From positions 1,426,001-1,490,000 of the forward strand of contig JAPXFQ010002671.1 in NCBI GenBank assembly GCA_028564705.1: a DNA stretch of 64,000 nt, read 5' to 3'. The position numbers and the translations under genes are program-made. Every line of letters starts with the position of its first letter. The first letter of the stretch is position 1. The notes beneath the pieces are model-generated. The model made no database searches, was not told the DNA's origin, and was given only the letters and a program-made list of their open reading frames with translations. Shown here in pieces: positions 12,971 through 26,816 of this stretch. This DNA is from Apricaphanius iberus. Its lineage: Eukaryota > Chordata > Actinopteri > Cyprinodontiformes > Aphaniidae.

Positions 12971-15900
12971 AACTTTGAGTTTTTATGTGCATGAATTTCA
13001 AACATACAATTGATTTTTCTGCATCCTACTAACCCACAACAGATATATTTGCATAAGTAGCACAAGGATATTATTAGATGAAAAAAGTATAGATTCTGAA
13101 ATACATTCTGCAATAAATCAATGCAGTTGAAATATTCTTGATTGTAGATAGATGTCAGACTGCTAAACTCTTGAGTGCACCCAAGGGGGACAATGAATCT
13201 CATTCTCTGATTGCAGCAGACGGACATTTCCATCATTTTCATAGGTTAACTCGTACTCTAGCAATGCACTAATTAGAGTGTACAGTTTGAAATTAAATGA
13301 ATTAACTTGCCTCAGTGAGTGCATTATGAATTTAATGCCAATGTTCTTGTTGCCAACCCTGAATCCGATAAGATTTAAGGTTGCCGAATGTTAATGGCTG
13401 GCTTTGATTCAATAATGCTTTAGATCTGTAAATCCCAAACGTTTCTCCTCCATGTCAGATTAGGGTTGATTTAGACATCTGTTTCAAGTGGCGTAAGGAT
13501 GCTGAGAACACTTTACTCTCTGCCCTGGGCCATTTAGCATTTGCTCAGTATCTTAAAATGAAACTGCCTGTGTAGATTGCTTTGGAAAGGTGCCTGCAAC
13601 AGACAACTAGTTTATGTTGAGGGTTTGCTTCTTGAGGAAAAGCCTAAGGCAAGAGATTAGAGGCAAAGTCTGATGAAGACTAGTGCTGCCAGATAGGGCT
13701 TTTCTCTGCACGTTGAATGTTCTGGTAACTGATGGACTTTGTTTTTTCTAAATCGCTCAGATTGTTTTATTTTTTTTTTGCTACCATGATTTTTCTTCAA
13801 CAGTTTCTAAACAATGATTCATCTCTTTAAAATCTTCAGCAGTTTTAGAGAATCAAAGAGAAAAATGATCACTTAGCTCAAAGTAAATGAGCCTGAAAGA
13901 ATATTTATATAATTCTGACAACAGGTTTTAAAGTAGTGAATGCAACGAACTGCAGCCTTACCAACAGACAACAATACAGCATCTTCAGTCTCTGTCTCAA
14001 GCTATTGTTTTTGGAAGTGCAATCAAAGTGTAACAACCATTAAACGAGGCAAAATTTTCACTGGTTTTTTACCCAAGATGCCTCCTTCTTAGCACCCGTT
14101 TGTGATAGGAATTGTGATTTGTCATGTGTTTAGCTACAACTATTCTCTTCTTGATCTTTTATTTAATTATTTAATTATTCTTTTTATTACTTGTTAAGCA
14201 CTTTGGGTAACCATGTTTTATTAAATGTGCTCAAATCAGAGTTGGATTTAATTCTCTCATCTTTAGGTCTGCTTCCACAGTGGGAACCTTTGCCTAAAAC
14301 CTACAAATTATAATTTTAGATGTTCAAACACCAACATACTTCAGTTTGAACTAATAAACCCAGAAGGCCATCTCTACTGCAGAAGCTTAGGTCTTTAGTT
14401 GTCCTTAATTTACTGGGGTAAAGCCAATCAGCGTCAAAGGAAATAAATGATGCTCCTAAATTGGTGGCTTTGCAAACACCAGCCAAAAGCATGGTGCCTT
14501 GGTATTTCTACAATGCATTTTCTTTCAAATATTTTAGGTATGCTCTCATCTGATCATACACATTTCTTAGTCACTTAATTTTGTGTTTTAATTATCTGTA
14601 AACCATAGCAATCAAAATGACAATATATTTAACTCTGATGTATCTTTATGAAACATGAGTTTAACTTTCTGTGATGAATGACAAGCTATTGCACTTTTTG
14701 GTGTTCTAATGCTTTGAGATGTAGCAGTGAATTGATGGATGTGAATCTGTTTTTGTGCACAAGAAGAGAACATGCCTGCTGTTCAGAGCAAAAAACGTCT
14801 CAAACCATATTTTTGTATATCTGCTTGACATTCTGAACTTCGCCCACATGCACATGAATGAATCTGGTGTGCACACGACTTGATGCATGTTTACAAGACT
14901 GGCTACAAACAATGGATTCAGTTATACACTATTGCTCTTCTTCATGGGTCACTGCTTTTGGACATGGCATCCTTTGTGAAATTTTCTTAGTTCTGACATT
15001 TCTAACAAGTAGTATTCTGACAATGCCATTAAAAAACTGTTAAGATATCTTTATTTTAAGTGATAAAATAAATTGAAATATCATTATCCTGAGGTGACTC
15101 TGTTAAGAGGCTTGTTTATCGCTCCCTTTCTCCACCATGATGAATTTGACTGATGCGCCTCAGGACACCCTCATTGTCTTGTGCATCTAATTGTGACGCA
15201 GTTGTCATGATACCCCAATGCTGCAGCATTGTTTTGGTATGGAAATGGTCCAGGAAAGAGAAGGTCACTGGTTCAAATTCCCTCAGGGCAAACAGCTGCC
15301 ATGTCTTAGCTTTACCTACATTTTCTTTCCTAACACATGGGCACAAACACTTAAGAGGCTTTCCGAAGAACAAACCGTTGTTATCTCACTGTCGTCCTAC
15401 TGCACACTGACAAAGTCAAAGTCAAATCTGAGATTGATGTGATCTGGTAATGAGGTTTGTCAGTCTAGACGGGAGCTTCTGTTTACATCCAGGATAAAAG
15501 ATACATTAAAGGTTAAGATCATTCATGATGTTTGCTTTGTTGCAATCAAAAAGGACTGTCAGCATGCAAGACACAGCCACACAAGTTACTTTCAGGTGCT
15601 GGAAATTGGATGGTTTGTTGGACCGGAGACTGATGAGTAAATTAAAGCTGATGGGTTTGGAGAAAGAAAACAGGAGCAAAACCATTTATTTCTGCTGTAT
15701 TGCATATCTCTCTAAGCAACACACTGACGAGGAAAACCTCTTTTGAAAAGGTAAAAACTTAATGATGAACATGGTCAAGAAGACATGTCAGATATAAAAC
15801 AGAATAATATGAAAGTCTACATATCCCCATTACAATGTTAGATTCAAATTCGACCACTTTACATTTTTTTTTGACATAATAATCTAAAGACTGCACTCAA

Positions 15901-18049
15901 AAACAAATGTATACTTGTACACCTGCAGGTTTTGTGTCCATTCTGTCTAGTATTTCGAAATGTCACACCTTGTCAGCAACAACAGGTCCATCTAAAGAGC
16001 AGTAACCTCTTAGCATAACACGGTCTCCACCATGTTTTAATCTGTGGCTCGTGGTCTTTTGAAAATATGTATGTATCCTTTTAGACATGTGGTACAAATC
16101 AGGCCTGGTTTCATATTTTCACACAAGATTTGGGGTTATTTTAAAATATCCTGGATGTTTTGGTTTTTTAAGATAATTCCGTTCAAAAACACAACTCTTT
16201 GCCCCAAAAGTCTGGAGGATTCAGAAAATTGTAGCAAACATCTGATTCTTCCTGCATCAAGTCATAATAATCGTCAGCAGTTGGCAGCCATTCAAATCTG
16301 TTACTGTCTTGTAAATTCATGAAATTTATAGAATCATTGAGTTTTTATGTCAGTGTTGACTCATATCTTAACCAATTATTGATACAGGTGAAGTAAAGGA
16401 TACCTTTGTTTTGTACAAAGAAAGGGTTGTGGTCATTTTTTAACAGTGCAAATGATCACCTTAGCTGAATGTTGGTAATAAGCAAATGTCATTGAAATCT
16501 TATTTAGACAGCTTATCTTGTTTTCAGGTCAATTAGACTCACTATGACTTAAAGCATAAACTAAAGAAGACTAAATACTTAATCTGAATCAAAAGCTGCT
16601 TCCACAATGTATCACATTAGGTTATGCACACTCTATGTATGCAACTAGACGTAAGCATAGTTTCTACTTCTGTCTGAGGAGGTTGTTGGGATATTGGGAC
16701 AATGACAAACCAACAGAGAAGTATAAAAGGAAAATGTCTACGTCAATGTGTGTGCGTGTGGGTGCAAACCTGCTGACAGAGAAATATAAACTAGGCTTAA
16801 GTTGCATTGATCAGGATGCAATGATGGATTTTAACAGGGTTATGGGCACTTTTTAGGTGTACTTTATGAATATTAAAACCAAACCGACCACAAAGCAGAT
16901 TTTGCTTGACTGATGATTCAAAATTCACAGCAAGAGCCTGGCCTCAGATTAATCATTAAAATTGTTTTCTTGTATCAGCCATTATGCAATAGAAACACAG
17001 AAAATCTATATATTTTTTTGTCCTGAAAATGATCAAATTAAATCTAAAAGCACTCACATGAATTAAAAAAACAATGCTTGTAACCAATTTTGTCTCAGTA
17101 GATTATTACTGGAAGCATTTGGAATAATTCTGTGTGCAAATGAAAGGGAAGAAATACAACAAACAAGCCTCATTTGGATGGGAGACCATTTGCTTGCCTT
17201 TATAGGACTGAAGGTAATCTGAGCTCAGGTTTGTGGCAGGTGCTGGAGGGGAAAACGAGGGAGGTGTTGAAAGCTTGAGACAGTGCCGAGATGGATTAGG
17301 GCTTCATTTGGGAGTGGGAGGTGTGCAGTGGGTGTTGTGCTGGGTACCCAGGTGGCGCCTGAGGAGAGTACGGCATGTCTGCGTGCATTTTCTCTCCGCT
17401 CGACACGGCTTATGTGCCGCCTGGCAGGAGAACATGGTGAACCCGGAGCTGAGAACAATTAGATGCTGTTCAACCATGGCTGGATTTGCATGAGCAGCAG
17501 AACCCATCGTGCTCGGTGCTAACAGTGACAGAGAAGACAAAAAATAAAAAGAATAAATCACAGATGATTGATTTAAAAAGAAGGGATAGAAAATGTGCTG
17601 TGTGAGTTCCTGTTGCTTTAATTTCTTTATTAATAGGAGAAATAGGACCAGGCAGATTTTTCAAGTCCTGGACTTAAAATCTGATGCTACACTATTGTCA
17701 CGATGTCAGCGTTTGACCAGAATGACATTTAAAACATAAAATCTTATTTTAAGAAACATACAGAACAAACTGAGTTCATCCTTGCTGCCTACACAGGATT
17801 TGAGAGGTAAAGAAGCTGCCAAGTGCAGCTGATCAAATTCAAATTGACTGATTATTTAACAGTTTGCTCGCTACAATTAAAGCAAGAGCTTGGACAGTTT
17901 GCTTGAGCATGCTGTTATGTGTCAACACTGTCTTAAAGTGGAGAGACATCAGCAATGACCTTAAAGAAGCAGTTTCTGCGGACTATCAGTGTGGGAAGAA
18001 TTACAGTATAATTTGAAAATTATTTGAAATCAGTCATTTAACTTCTGAA
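12971..18049. other. Intron sequence, mostly unrecognised
   Basis: AT-rich. A possible minus-strand Tc1 scrap lies at about 15960-16060, with degraded KHGG and VMLRG codons. A GC-richer island at 17225-17560 is listed separately. No coding exon was seen. Confidence 0.45.
17225..17560. promoter_or_regulatory. GC-rich intronic island with an octamer motif (candidate cis-element)
   Basis: A patch clearly less AT-rich than its surroundings, containing a perfect ATTTGCAT octamer (POU-factor site) at about 17484. All three plus frames and minus frames over it give short open frames without homology. It could be a conserved intronic enhancer or an unrecognised repeat. The call rests only on composition and one motif. 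Confidence 0.2.
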
Positions 18050-18665
18050 AAAACCCCACAAAAATGATAGACAGATTCAAATCTTCCAAGGGGGGTTATG
18101 CAATACCTGCAGAAATGCTAAAGACACAATAAATCAATATTTGGCTCAACTGGCCTTGGCTAGCATGCTAAATCTTAAGGTTCACAGAACTATAAGGAAG
18201 AAAAAAACTCAACAGGTATGGCCTGAATAGAAAGAACTTCTGAACATCTGAAGAGCAATGCAGAGATGTTTAGCAGTTATGCTCAGTTTAATGTTTTGAG
18301 AAAAGCAAACACAGTATATCAGCAAAACACTGTACGCCAACTGTCAAACTGTGGAGCAGTGATGATTTTCAGCCACAGATACTAGACACCTTGTGCTCAG
18401 GAGGATTTCCCAAAGCAAATGGGAGGCCATCTCATGGCTGAAGCTTGGTCCAAACTGAGCCATAAACAGAACAATGATAGCAAATATTGCAGCAACTCTA
18501 CAACACAATGGCTGATACAAGAAAACACTTTTATGGCCTAATGGTCTGGTCTAACTCTAGACCTCAAACTGAAAAAGAAATATCTGCATGTCTCGATAAA
18601 CTGAAGCGAAGTTGGAAAAACGAGTGATCCCTCAACAACAAACCAAGACTGATAAAAGAATAATA
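18050..18665 (+). mobile_element. Highly decayed Tc1-like transposon remnant
   Basis: Several segments line up in order with the C-terminal half of common fish Tc1-like elements. These are gccaactgtcaaactgtgga, then gaggccatctcatggctgaa, ggtctaactctagacctcaa and ataaactgaagcgaagttgg. Frames are broken throughout. It lies in the long alk intron in plus orientation. Confidence 0.55.
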
Positions 18666-20280
18666 ACAATATGGAATTAAAATATGTTGGTTCTCCTAAC
18701 ATGGTAACAAACAACTATTAGATCTCAACTGATAAAGACAAAAGCTTAAGCTATATGTACACCTTTTACAGTCCTTGTTTTCATGATCTCTTTCCCTCAC
18801 TTTCGACCTATCAGAAAGCCTCATTTAGACAAGACAGATTCAGGCGTCGCTGGTTTGTTATCAGATGACCTGCTGGAAGAGTTTAGCTGCATGAAATCAA
18901 AAGTTCTTCCTTGTTGTTCTGACCTGAAGTCCAAACCTTTCCTTCAGACGAATGTTCCTCATTCATTCAGTCAAATGACCACGCTTTAAAAATGACTATT
19001 ATCTATTCTTTTAGTAGCATTGCACAGACCAATTCTACTTGAGTTTTCTTTTTTACATGTGTTGTGCTTAAGAGAATCTGAAAGGTTAAAGACATTTAAA
19101 TTGTTTCCATTGCGCAGAAAAATATATTGACCAGGTCATCATCTCAACAGTACGGAGTAAGAAGAGGCCACAGGCAGGGGGGAATTCACATGAAAAAAGT
19201 TTAAGGCAAGACTCCAATTTTCTTCATTTCAAAAGTAATTTAGTTTGAAAGAGGAGTTTGGTCTTTGCAAAAGGCAGCTTCATTCAATATTAATTTTCTC
19301 CAGTTATTGAAAAATATGCCAAAAATATCCACTTATTCAGTTAAACTGCTGAAGCTTCATTAACCTTAAATTGTACCTTCATCAATTTGCACAGATGTGG
19401 AGGGGGAAGGGTTGTCCAAGAATTATAATAAAGAATTAGCGGTTCTTATTTTCAGATCACAGAGTAACCCCTCCTTTCCGGTACAGTCCGGTTCTAAATA
19501 TGGCTCATGGTGTTAAAAAAAACAAGAAATTATAATGCCACCACAGGACTCTGAAAACAGATGTGAAAATGTCACAAAAATGTCATTTAAAGACAACTGT
19601 TAACAACACAATTCAGAACTGAACATCTGTTCGGCATCATTCACTGTGCCCGCTTGAAAGTTAAAGGTGCAAAGATCCTCTGAATAACCTTGTTAGAAAT
19701 AAAAGCCTTGCCAGCCGTTTCATGGTGAAGGGCTTGCTCTGCTTGTGGATGTATGGCAGCTGCTATGAAAGGAAAAACTGCATCAGTAAAGTATGGATAA
19801 AGCACTAGTATCAAGAAAATAAATATGTTGTTTCTTAAAGTGAAAGTTAAGAGTTTTGGTAGATTCTGACTAAATCAGGCAATGGTCTACAGAATAGATG
19901 TACCTGTGAACCCCACTGTATTAAATTCCTTGCATGCAACTTCAAAACTACACTTGGACTTTTAACAGTATTTTTGGCAAACATAAATCATTATGCTTAC
20001 TACATAGGTTTAATTATTTTTTTACAAACCTTATCTACAAAGAACTGATGTGCTGTACTTTTTATATAATTAAAGGAATTATCCATTGTAGGTCATCACA
20101 TTTCTTCCCAGGGGCTTTAAGATAAAGGCCTTTTAGGTAGAGCCATCGAGTGCTTTGTCAAATTACCTTTCTGGTTGTCGGCAACGTTTTTAGAGCCATT
20201 AACTAATAACATATACGGCCATTGCAAGCAGAGTTAGGTTTGGGGTATCACAGGAACTTCATACGTCACTTAGTGACTTC
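18666..20280. other. Intron sequence, nothing recognised
   Basis: AT-rich, with short open frames only and no repeat family recognised. Confidence 0.4.
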
Positions 20281-20284
20281 GTGT

Positions 20285-20775
20285 CAATCTGATACTAAAT
20301 GCAAATTGAATAATACAGGTGGACACCCACATATTTGCAATTTAGTATTTTCAGATTTTTCTGTGGAACGTAACTCCAAATTATTTGTGGAAAACAATCT
20401 ATTTGCAGCTTTTTTTCCATTGAAAATATGTAAGATATTCTAAAAGAAATTGCAGCTTGGGAAGCTGAAATACCTTGGCATTATTGGCTGGTGTTTGCAA
20501 AGCAGCCAATCCAGGAACACAGTTTATTTTCATGGGCACTAATTGGCTGTGCCCCCAAGAGCAGAGATAAGGAAGACTGTATATGTTAGCTTCTGTGGTA
20601 GTGCCAAAATAGTTTCTGCTGCTTAAGGAACGTTAAGTTATAGTTTGAGTTCGAACTGATAAAATACACAATTATGGGTGTTGTTAGAGGGGGTCTCTCA
20701 GGTATCTGCGGATTTCTGCTACTGGCAGGCAGTTTTGGTACCTAACCACCACAAACACTGGGGTTCCACTGTATA
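20285..20775. mobile_element. MITE-like repeat ending in ggggttccactgta
   Basis: Contains the segments gatttttctgtggaacgtaa, atctgcggatttctgctact and the terminal ggggttccactgta. These are characteristic of a short non-autonomous family common in fish. The left terminus is not clear, so the left boundary is approximate. Confidence 0.45.
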
Positions 20776-23329
20776 CTAATGCAATAATCCCTGTTACCTT
20801 TCCCACTTAAGCTCCCCGACTGAACATATGTCTTATTGAAAATATCTTAGTGTCAAAATAAATCAAAAATACTTTTCTTTAGGTCCACTATTGAACATCA
20901 TTTACATAAACTAGGGCTCTTTCATAGTACTGTATTTTGTTTATTAAAATTGAAACGACTTGCTGCAGTCACCTTCTTACTTCTTCTACCTTCTTATAAA
21001 AATTGACATTTATATGATTGCTCCTTTTAGGTCTTTGCAGTTGGGTGGTATTTATCACAGAGCAGTAAGACTCGTCAGTGGATGTAGAGATTCACCAGCG
21101 TTTTAATGTCCACATTCAGATACTTTAATTTAAAAATCAATGGGTGGTTTACCACTGCTGTATCCAGATTCCTTTAAATCACTTGAGAACAACTACAGCC
21201 TCTGTATTTAGTGCTCCTTCAGTAAATACAGAACTACTGAAAATATTGTTCCCAGAATTTTCTTTCCTCTTGGAACAATCAACAACAGGACCTGAAGCTG
21301 GGCAGCTCAATGCAGTTTAAACATTTCTAACGATGGAAAAAACTTCACTGAGGGTTTCCTGTTCTCATTGTTTTATTATTGCCCTACCCTGCTTTTGGTT
21401 GATTTTTTCAGGCAATATTTTGTAATTATGTTATTAAAACTGTTAAGAGGCCTGTTTTCAAAATCAGATGGTAAAAAGGAAAAAAAAAAAAAGCATGTAC
21501 ATCTCTGATTGTGCATCTGAAAAAATAGATGGAACATCCTATATGGCAGCTGTATGGATATCTTCTAGTTTTTCCCCAATATGGTACAGTGATTTATCAG
21601 TATGCTTGCTGAAAACCACCCAAAAAACTCAACCAATAGAAAACCAATGTTGTAAGTATTTTTTTGCCAGAGAAGCACATCTTTTTAAAGTAAAAAACTA
21701 AACAAAAACAAAGTTGGTTACATGCTGGTTAGGAATCGAAACAATAGCCAGACTTAAGAGTCGTTCCCCAGTTTACATATCAGAGAGAAAATATAATTAT
21801 ATAATGACGTGAGCTTGACTCTGTGATGCTGTGTGGTGACATGCGCCCCTTGGTGTTTATATTCTACCTGTAAGCCTCGAACGGCACACAGACAGTAAAC
21901 AGATGCTGGTGGGAATGAAGCAGACTGAGTAAAAGCAGGGTATGCACTGTCTCTTTCTGAGTCCAAAATGCACTGATTAGCCGATTATGTTAGTCTTGGC
22001 CATCACAGTTTTATTCTTTATTATACCGTGTTGTTGTTGATACGCGCCTCAGTGTCTTGTTACTTCCTGAGGGGTGGCATGGGGGATTTCTAATCGCATT
22101 ATCTGGGTGTCCCGATTACTCCATATCCAGTTCGGTTCAACTTCAGTGGGACTAAGGTGTATTCATGCATTTCAAAAAGTCTGATTTCAGTCGGACTAAG
22201 TCAATAATTCGACTTCCTGTTGCTGCACTGTCTGTTAGCAAAATAAACAGCCTAAAGAAAGCTCTGGAAATCAATTCAAACAGAGAGAACAGTGTAAAGA
22301 ACGTGTAAATTACAGTTGGAAAGATGAGTCTGAGCCCCACAAATTGGTTTCATGACGGTGTTAGAAAGGCATTTCATGTAAAATGTATTCATATATCTGT
22401 ATTACCATATCCGAATTGTGGATGCTTTTAAATTGGACCACATTTCTCAACTTGTATAACTTGTATAACTTGTATATCAAATTTCCTGAATATTTCCTTT
22501 TGGGACTATATTAGCTGATTAAAAGTAAATAGATGAAAACATTTCTAAATTAATTCAATTTTATAGTTTCCTCATTTCAAACTTCAAGGTGTCTAAGACT
22601 GAAAGCTAACCTCTCTAAAATCTTTGTGAAGCTACATTTCAAATAATTTTAGCAAACAGGTTCTGTCATCTTTATGAGCTGAAGAAGTCAGAATTAGCAG
22701 TGACTGCCCAACTCAGAGCTTCAAATGAAATCTTACCTTCAGGGATTTTCTTTACACCTCTAACAAGCTGCTAACTCATTTTAGGACAGCTTTTCTGTTC
22801 TTCAGATAAATAGTAAAAACTCTGTATTTCTTGTGTCAGGAGGCCAAGTAGAACACCTGCCAGATGAAAACAAATAATTATTTTTAAAAGGTCCATGCTA
22901 TTAATTTACTCATTATCAGATGATGATCTTATTTTTCATTTTGCAGCCCCTAAGAGGCAAAACAACTAAGGATTAAATTGTTAACTGTTAATTTATCTTT
23001 TAAGAGAAAACAGAGAGAAGCTCAGTTTTGTTTGTTAATTTCAACCACCTGCTCCCTTTATGTAAAAAGTCAGTCAGTCATTAAAAGCATACTATACAGA
23101 ATCTGGAAAACCTTGAAATGATTAGACTATAGAATAATTGAAAAATATCACCATGATAAAATTCTCCACAAATTAGATTTCTATATTTTTTTCTTAAACA
23201 ACAAACAAATTATTTAAACGAAATAAAGTATAACATAGTAAAAAGATGATAAGCTATAAAGTGCTTGACATTTAATTAAAATTGTTGTATATGTTATAAC
23301 CGAAATAAATAAACTACTTGCAGAAATGT
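20776..23329. other. Intron sequence, nothing recognised apart from a small tandem repeat
   Basis: AT-rich sequence. A 9-bp unit (aacttgtat) is repeated exactly three times at 22449-22475. No exon-like stretch was seen. Confidence 0.45.
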
Positions 23330-23337
23330 GTAATAAT

Positions 23338-24068
23338 TAGGGCTGAACGATTTTGGAAAATAACCTAATTGCGATTTTTTTCTTCTTCCAGTATTGCAAT
23401 TGCGATTTCATTTGCAATTATTTTTTGGAGGGCTTTTCTCATGTATTTTTTTACTGATGCAAGCAAGAAAATCAATGTGTATTATTATAATCAATGTCAC
23501 ATTTTTTATGCATAATTTATTCTCTTCCATAGGCTAGACTTATTTTAAGATAAAGGCAAATTAAGCATGGCTGAATATAAACAAGATTATTACCTACTTA
23601 AATCCCCAAATTCAAAAAGATGTCCAACGTTATGGGAACAAGATATAGATCCCAGCTGGTAAGCCTCTCTCCAGGCCACCAGCAATGTTTTCCCTGCTGG
23701 GGAAAACATTGCAGCATCTTAGCCATGCAACTCCCATATATGATGGTGTGATGTTTTTTAGGTGTTGTAAAGGTTCATAGTGTACATTGTGAGGTAGCAA
23801 CATCTGCTAATCTGTATAATACCTGGTGTTGTGCAGTATCATCTTTTTTGTAGCCAGTATCATTTCTTTGGCACCAAAGACCCATGTAGACCATTTTATA
23901 ACAGGTTAAAGCACAGCATTTCCTTCTCTCCCTGCATTGTTTGAGCTGCTCACAAGTCACCTGACTCTCCCAGATCTCATCCTCATGTCCAATCAAATCA
24001 CAGCGTTTGCGGTTCTGATTTTGTCACACTGCGATATTTTTGAATGTGCAATTAATTGTTCAGCCTTA
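23338..24068. mobile_element. Non-autonomous hAT-type element (731 bp)
   Basis: Begins TAGGGCTGAACGATTTTGGA and ends ATTGTTCAGCCTTA, giving imperfect terminal inverted repeats. It is flanked by gtaataat (23330-23337) and gtattaat (24069-24076), an 8-bp target duplication with one change, as expected for hAT insertion. The subterminal tracts include taattgcgatttttttcttc and related repeats. It has no transposase; the 73-aa and 121-aa frames over it are shadows. A perfect 13-bp hairpin lies near the middle (23682-23712). Confidence 0.8.
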
Positions 24069-24174
24069 GTATTAATGGAGACTCACGATTTGAAAGGCAC
24101 CATTGAAAATGATTATTTCTGTGTTTACATATATATTCATGGGCTGGGGTTAACAATAGATAATTGCTGCCAAG

Positions 24175-24559
24175 TAGGGATGCACCAATACAGATACTGG
24201 TATCAGGTATCAGCCTCGATACTATCTAATATACATGTATTGTGTTGGTTAAGCTTAACCGATACCATGAATCAACGTGAAAATATGGAAAATCTGCAAT
24301 AAATTCACAAAAAAAGATAAATTTTTCACTTGAAATGATCTTTTTGTGATAATTTTATATTTTACATATGTTATTTTGTCTTAGTTACTTTTAGTTAGTA
24401 AAGTCTGGTGCCTTTAGTCTTTTTAAGAACGGTATAAGGTGGAAGTTATACACAGTCTATTAATTCAACAATAGTATCGGATCGGTATAGAGTATCGACA
24501 GATACACAAAATCCAGGCATCGGTATCGGGACTGAAAAAGTCTGATCGGTGGACCCCTA
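24175..24559. mobile_element. hAT-type MITE with perfect 8-bp target duplication (copy A)
   Basis: Left end tagggatgcaccaatacag; right end, read inversely, taggggtccaccgatcaga. The flanking octamer ctgccaag is identical on both sides (24167-24174 and 24560-24567). The interior is rich in gatac/gtatc motifs (ggtatcagg, gatcggtatag). It has no coding capacity. A second member of the family lies inverted at 59506-59854. Confidence 0.88.
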
Positions 24560-24567
24560 CTGCCAAG

Positions 24568-26816
24568 TGCTTTTCACTAATGTTGTTGTATTTATGTACC
24601 CATTTTTGTGTGTTATCAATGTGTAGTTTGTAGTTCATATTATTTGATTTGTTTTGTCAATGTGGCTCGGTTTTATTGGTTGTTGGGTTTTTTTCCCCAA
24701 CTTTCTGCGTATGCAGAGGACTGGGATTTTTTCTTGTGTTCTCGTTGTTCCCCTTCCTCTCTTGTATCGTCAACTTACCTTCCCTCCCTTGTTTTTGTGG
24801 TTACTTTGTCCATAACTTCAAGAAATTAAAGCCATAGCAATCTCAATTAAATATTTTTCACACATATTATGTGGAGTACTCTAGCAAAAGTTGTAATGCT
24901 CAGCTTGAGAAAGTAAATCTGTTGGGCTTGTTCTAACTACTCAGACACCAATTCTAAATACCACACTGTTGGACAGGAGACGTTAAAAGAAAGTATGGTA
25001 TGGTAGTATGCTGTCGGAGAGAAAACCAACTTTTTTTAGATGTCATCTAGATCTACAGTAGAGATGTCTAAACCAATTACTTTGTTATTTGACAATAGTG
25101 AAATGCTAGATCTATGCAAAATCTAAGTGATAACGGATGACTAGTTATTTTTCTAGATTTATTACCCCTTAGTGTTACAATGTCCCGTGGTAGACCGTCG
25201 CCTACTTCGAGGTTTAAATCTGATGATGTTAATCAACTTCTATACACATATAAATATTATAAATAATTACAAAGCTAAGCGTCTTGTATTCAAAGAGTGT
25301 ATGCCAATCAAGGAGATAAAACTGTTGACACAGCAAGCATTTCTGGCAAAACACCCTTGAAAGAAATATGTGCTCCTCACCAGTCATTGTTGGTTGTTAA
25401 TGTCAGCCCGTTTTACTTCAGACCAATTCCAATACAATAAAAATGGACTAATATCAGCTGATACTGATGCTGTTATATCGTACATCCCTAGATAAGTGTT
25501 ATTTAAAATGAATAAAAACTAAAGCCAAACTATAACAACACAAGTAGTGAGGAGTTTGGTTTTTTGTTGTTCTTTGGAAGACACTCACCAACTCATTTGA
25601 CTGCTGGTTTGAGAGTGAGCTTAATGTTTGTGTGTTGGCAAATGCTGGACTAACAAACTGTGTGAAGGACACCCTGCAGTTCATCCAATGTCAGCTCAAC
25701 ACTGTGCACTGTTCTTCAGAACTAACCCTTTGTAACCGACAAGGTGCCAGTTTAACATAAATTTAGCAGCAGTGACAGCTAGTAAATATGTAAGAGGTTT
25801 ATCAGAAAATAATTGTTTTAATAATGATTATTAATCATGAATTAATGATGATTAAAAATATGTCATAATTAAGTATATCCCCTGTAGTGCTCCATGTGAT
25901 AAAGTTTTAATTGATAAGAGTATTGTTTAAAATTTGCAAACTCAAACCTGTGTTGATAAATGAATGACAAATCATTGCAAATCAACAAGGAAGGGGGATG
26001 ATGAAATGCAACCAGACACTTTACATAAAAATGTCTGTGCAAAAATAACGCACGGCTATGTAAGAAGAAGTTTGTAAACAACTTTATATCCTTGTAAGGA
26101 TCTCTTGAGCTCTGCTGCCAGTTACAAAATTTAATTTGGCTCATGATAAGAGGCCCTTGGTTGGTTATCTTTACTTCATTACTCCTTTTTATTAGAGTTC
26201 TGGAGAATCTCATTTTGTCTGGTAAACAAGACATTTTCAAAACTAGATGTACTCACTGAGGCAACTCCTGTTTCTACAGATTAAATACAACATGTGGAAA
26301 TGGCATCTGGAAACTGCAAAATTCTATAGTGCTTTACTTATTTTTGATAGAATTAGACATTTGCAACGTTTATTCTCTGCTTATAGAATATGGGAATGGC
26401 ATCTATACATCTTTAAAAATGCACACATTACATCTTGACGAGGGCGCTGCTGTGTCTAGTTCTGAGGAAATTGAATCAGTCATATTAATTCAATTTCGGA
26501 GATTTTGAGGTTGACAGAGCAGCTTATTATCTCAGCCTCGACTGGTCTACGCATTTCATTGCACAACACAGCATAATGAAGTTAAAAATCACAGAAAGTT
26601 GCTGTGCGACTTCCAGACATGTGAGACACATTTAGCCGACACACGTACAGAAGAAGAGGAGGAAACAACCCTAGAAGGCAATCAGGTTTCATGACTGGAT
26701 ATGTAAAAAATAAAATAAAAAATAAATAAAATAAAAAAGTTTTCATACTCCATGCTGAATTATTTTTAAATAAAAGATTAAAACCTTTTTTTAGTAAAAG
26801 GTTTTCTTGTACTTAC
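24568..26816. other. Intron sequence with a partial hAT-like end
   Basis: Mostly unrecognised. A stretch ending at about 25493 (gatgctgttatatcgtacatccctag) looks like the right terminus of another hAT MITE whose left end I could not place. An A/T-only tract (AAAT/AAAAT repeats) lies at 26704-26740. Confidence 0.4.

Larger units (their letters stand above)
4327..26816 (-). other. alk intron between the MAM1-end and LDLa exons (about 22.5 kb)
   Basis: Bounded by the gtaagt donor at 26816 and the pyrimidine-rich cag acceptor at 4327. The phases of the two exons fit directly, so no exon is needed between them. Contents are the repeats listed separately plus unannotated AT-rich sequence. Confidence 0.8.

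Noticed and set aside
15116..15410. Open frames on both strands with a ggttcaaattccc B-box-like motif
   Set aside because: No A box or cloverleaf, no domain in the frames; at most an old SINE scrap.
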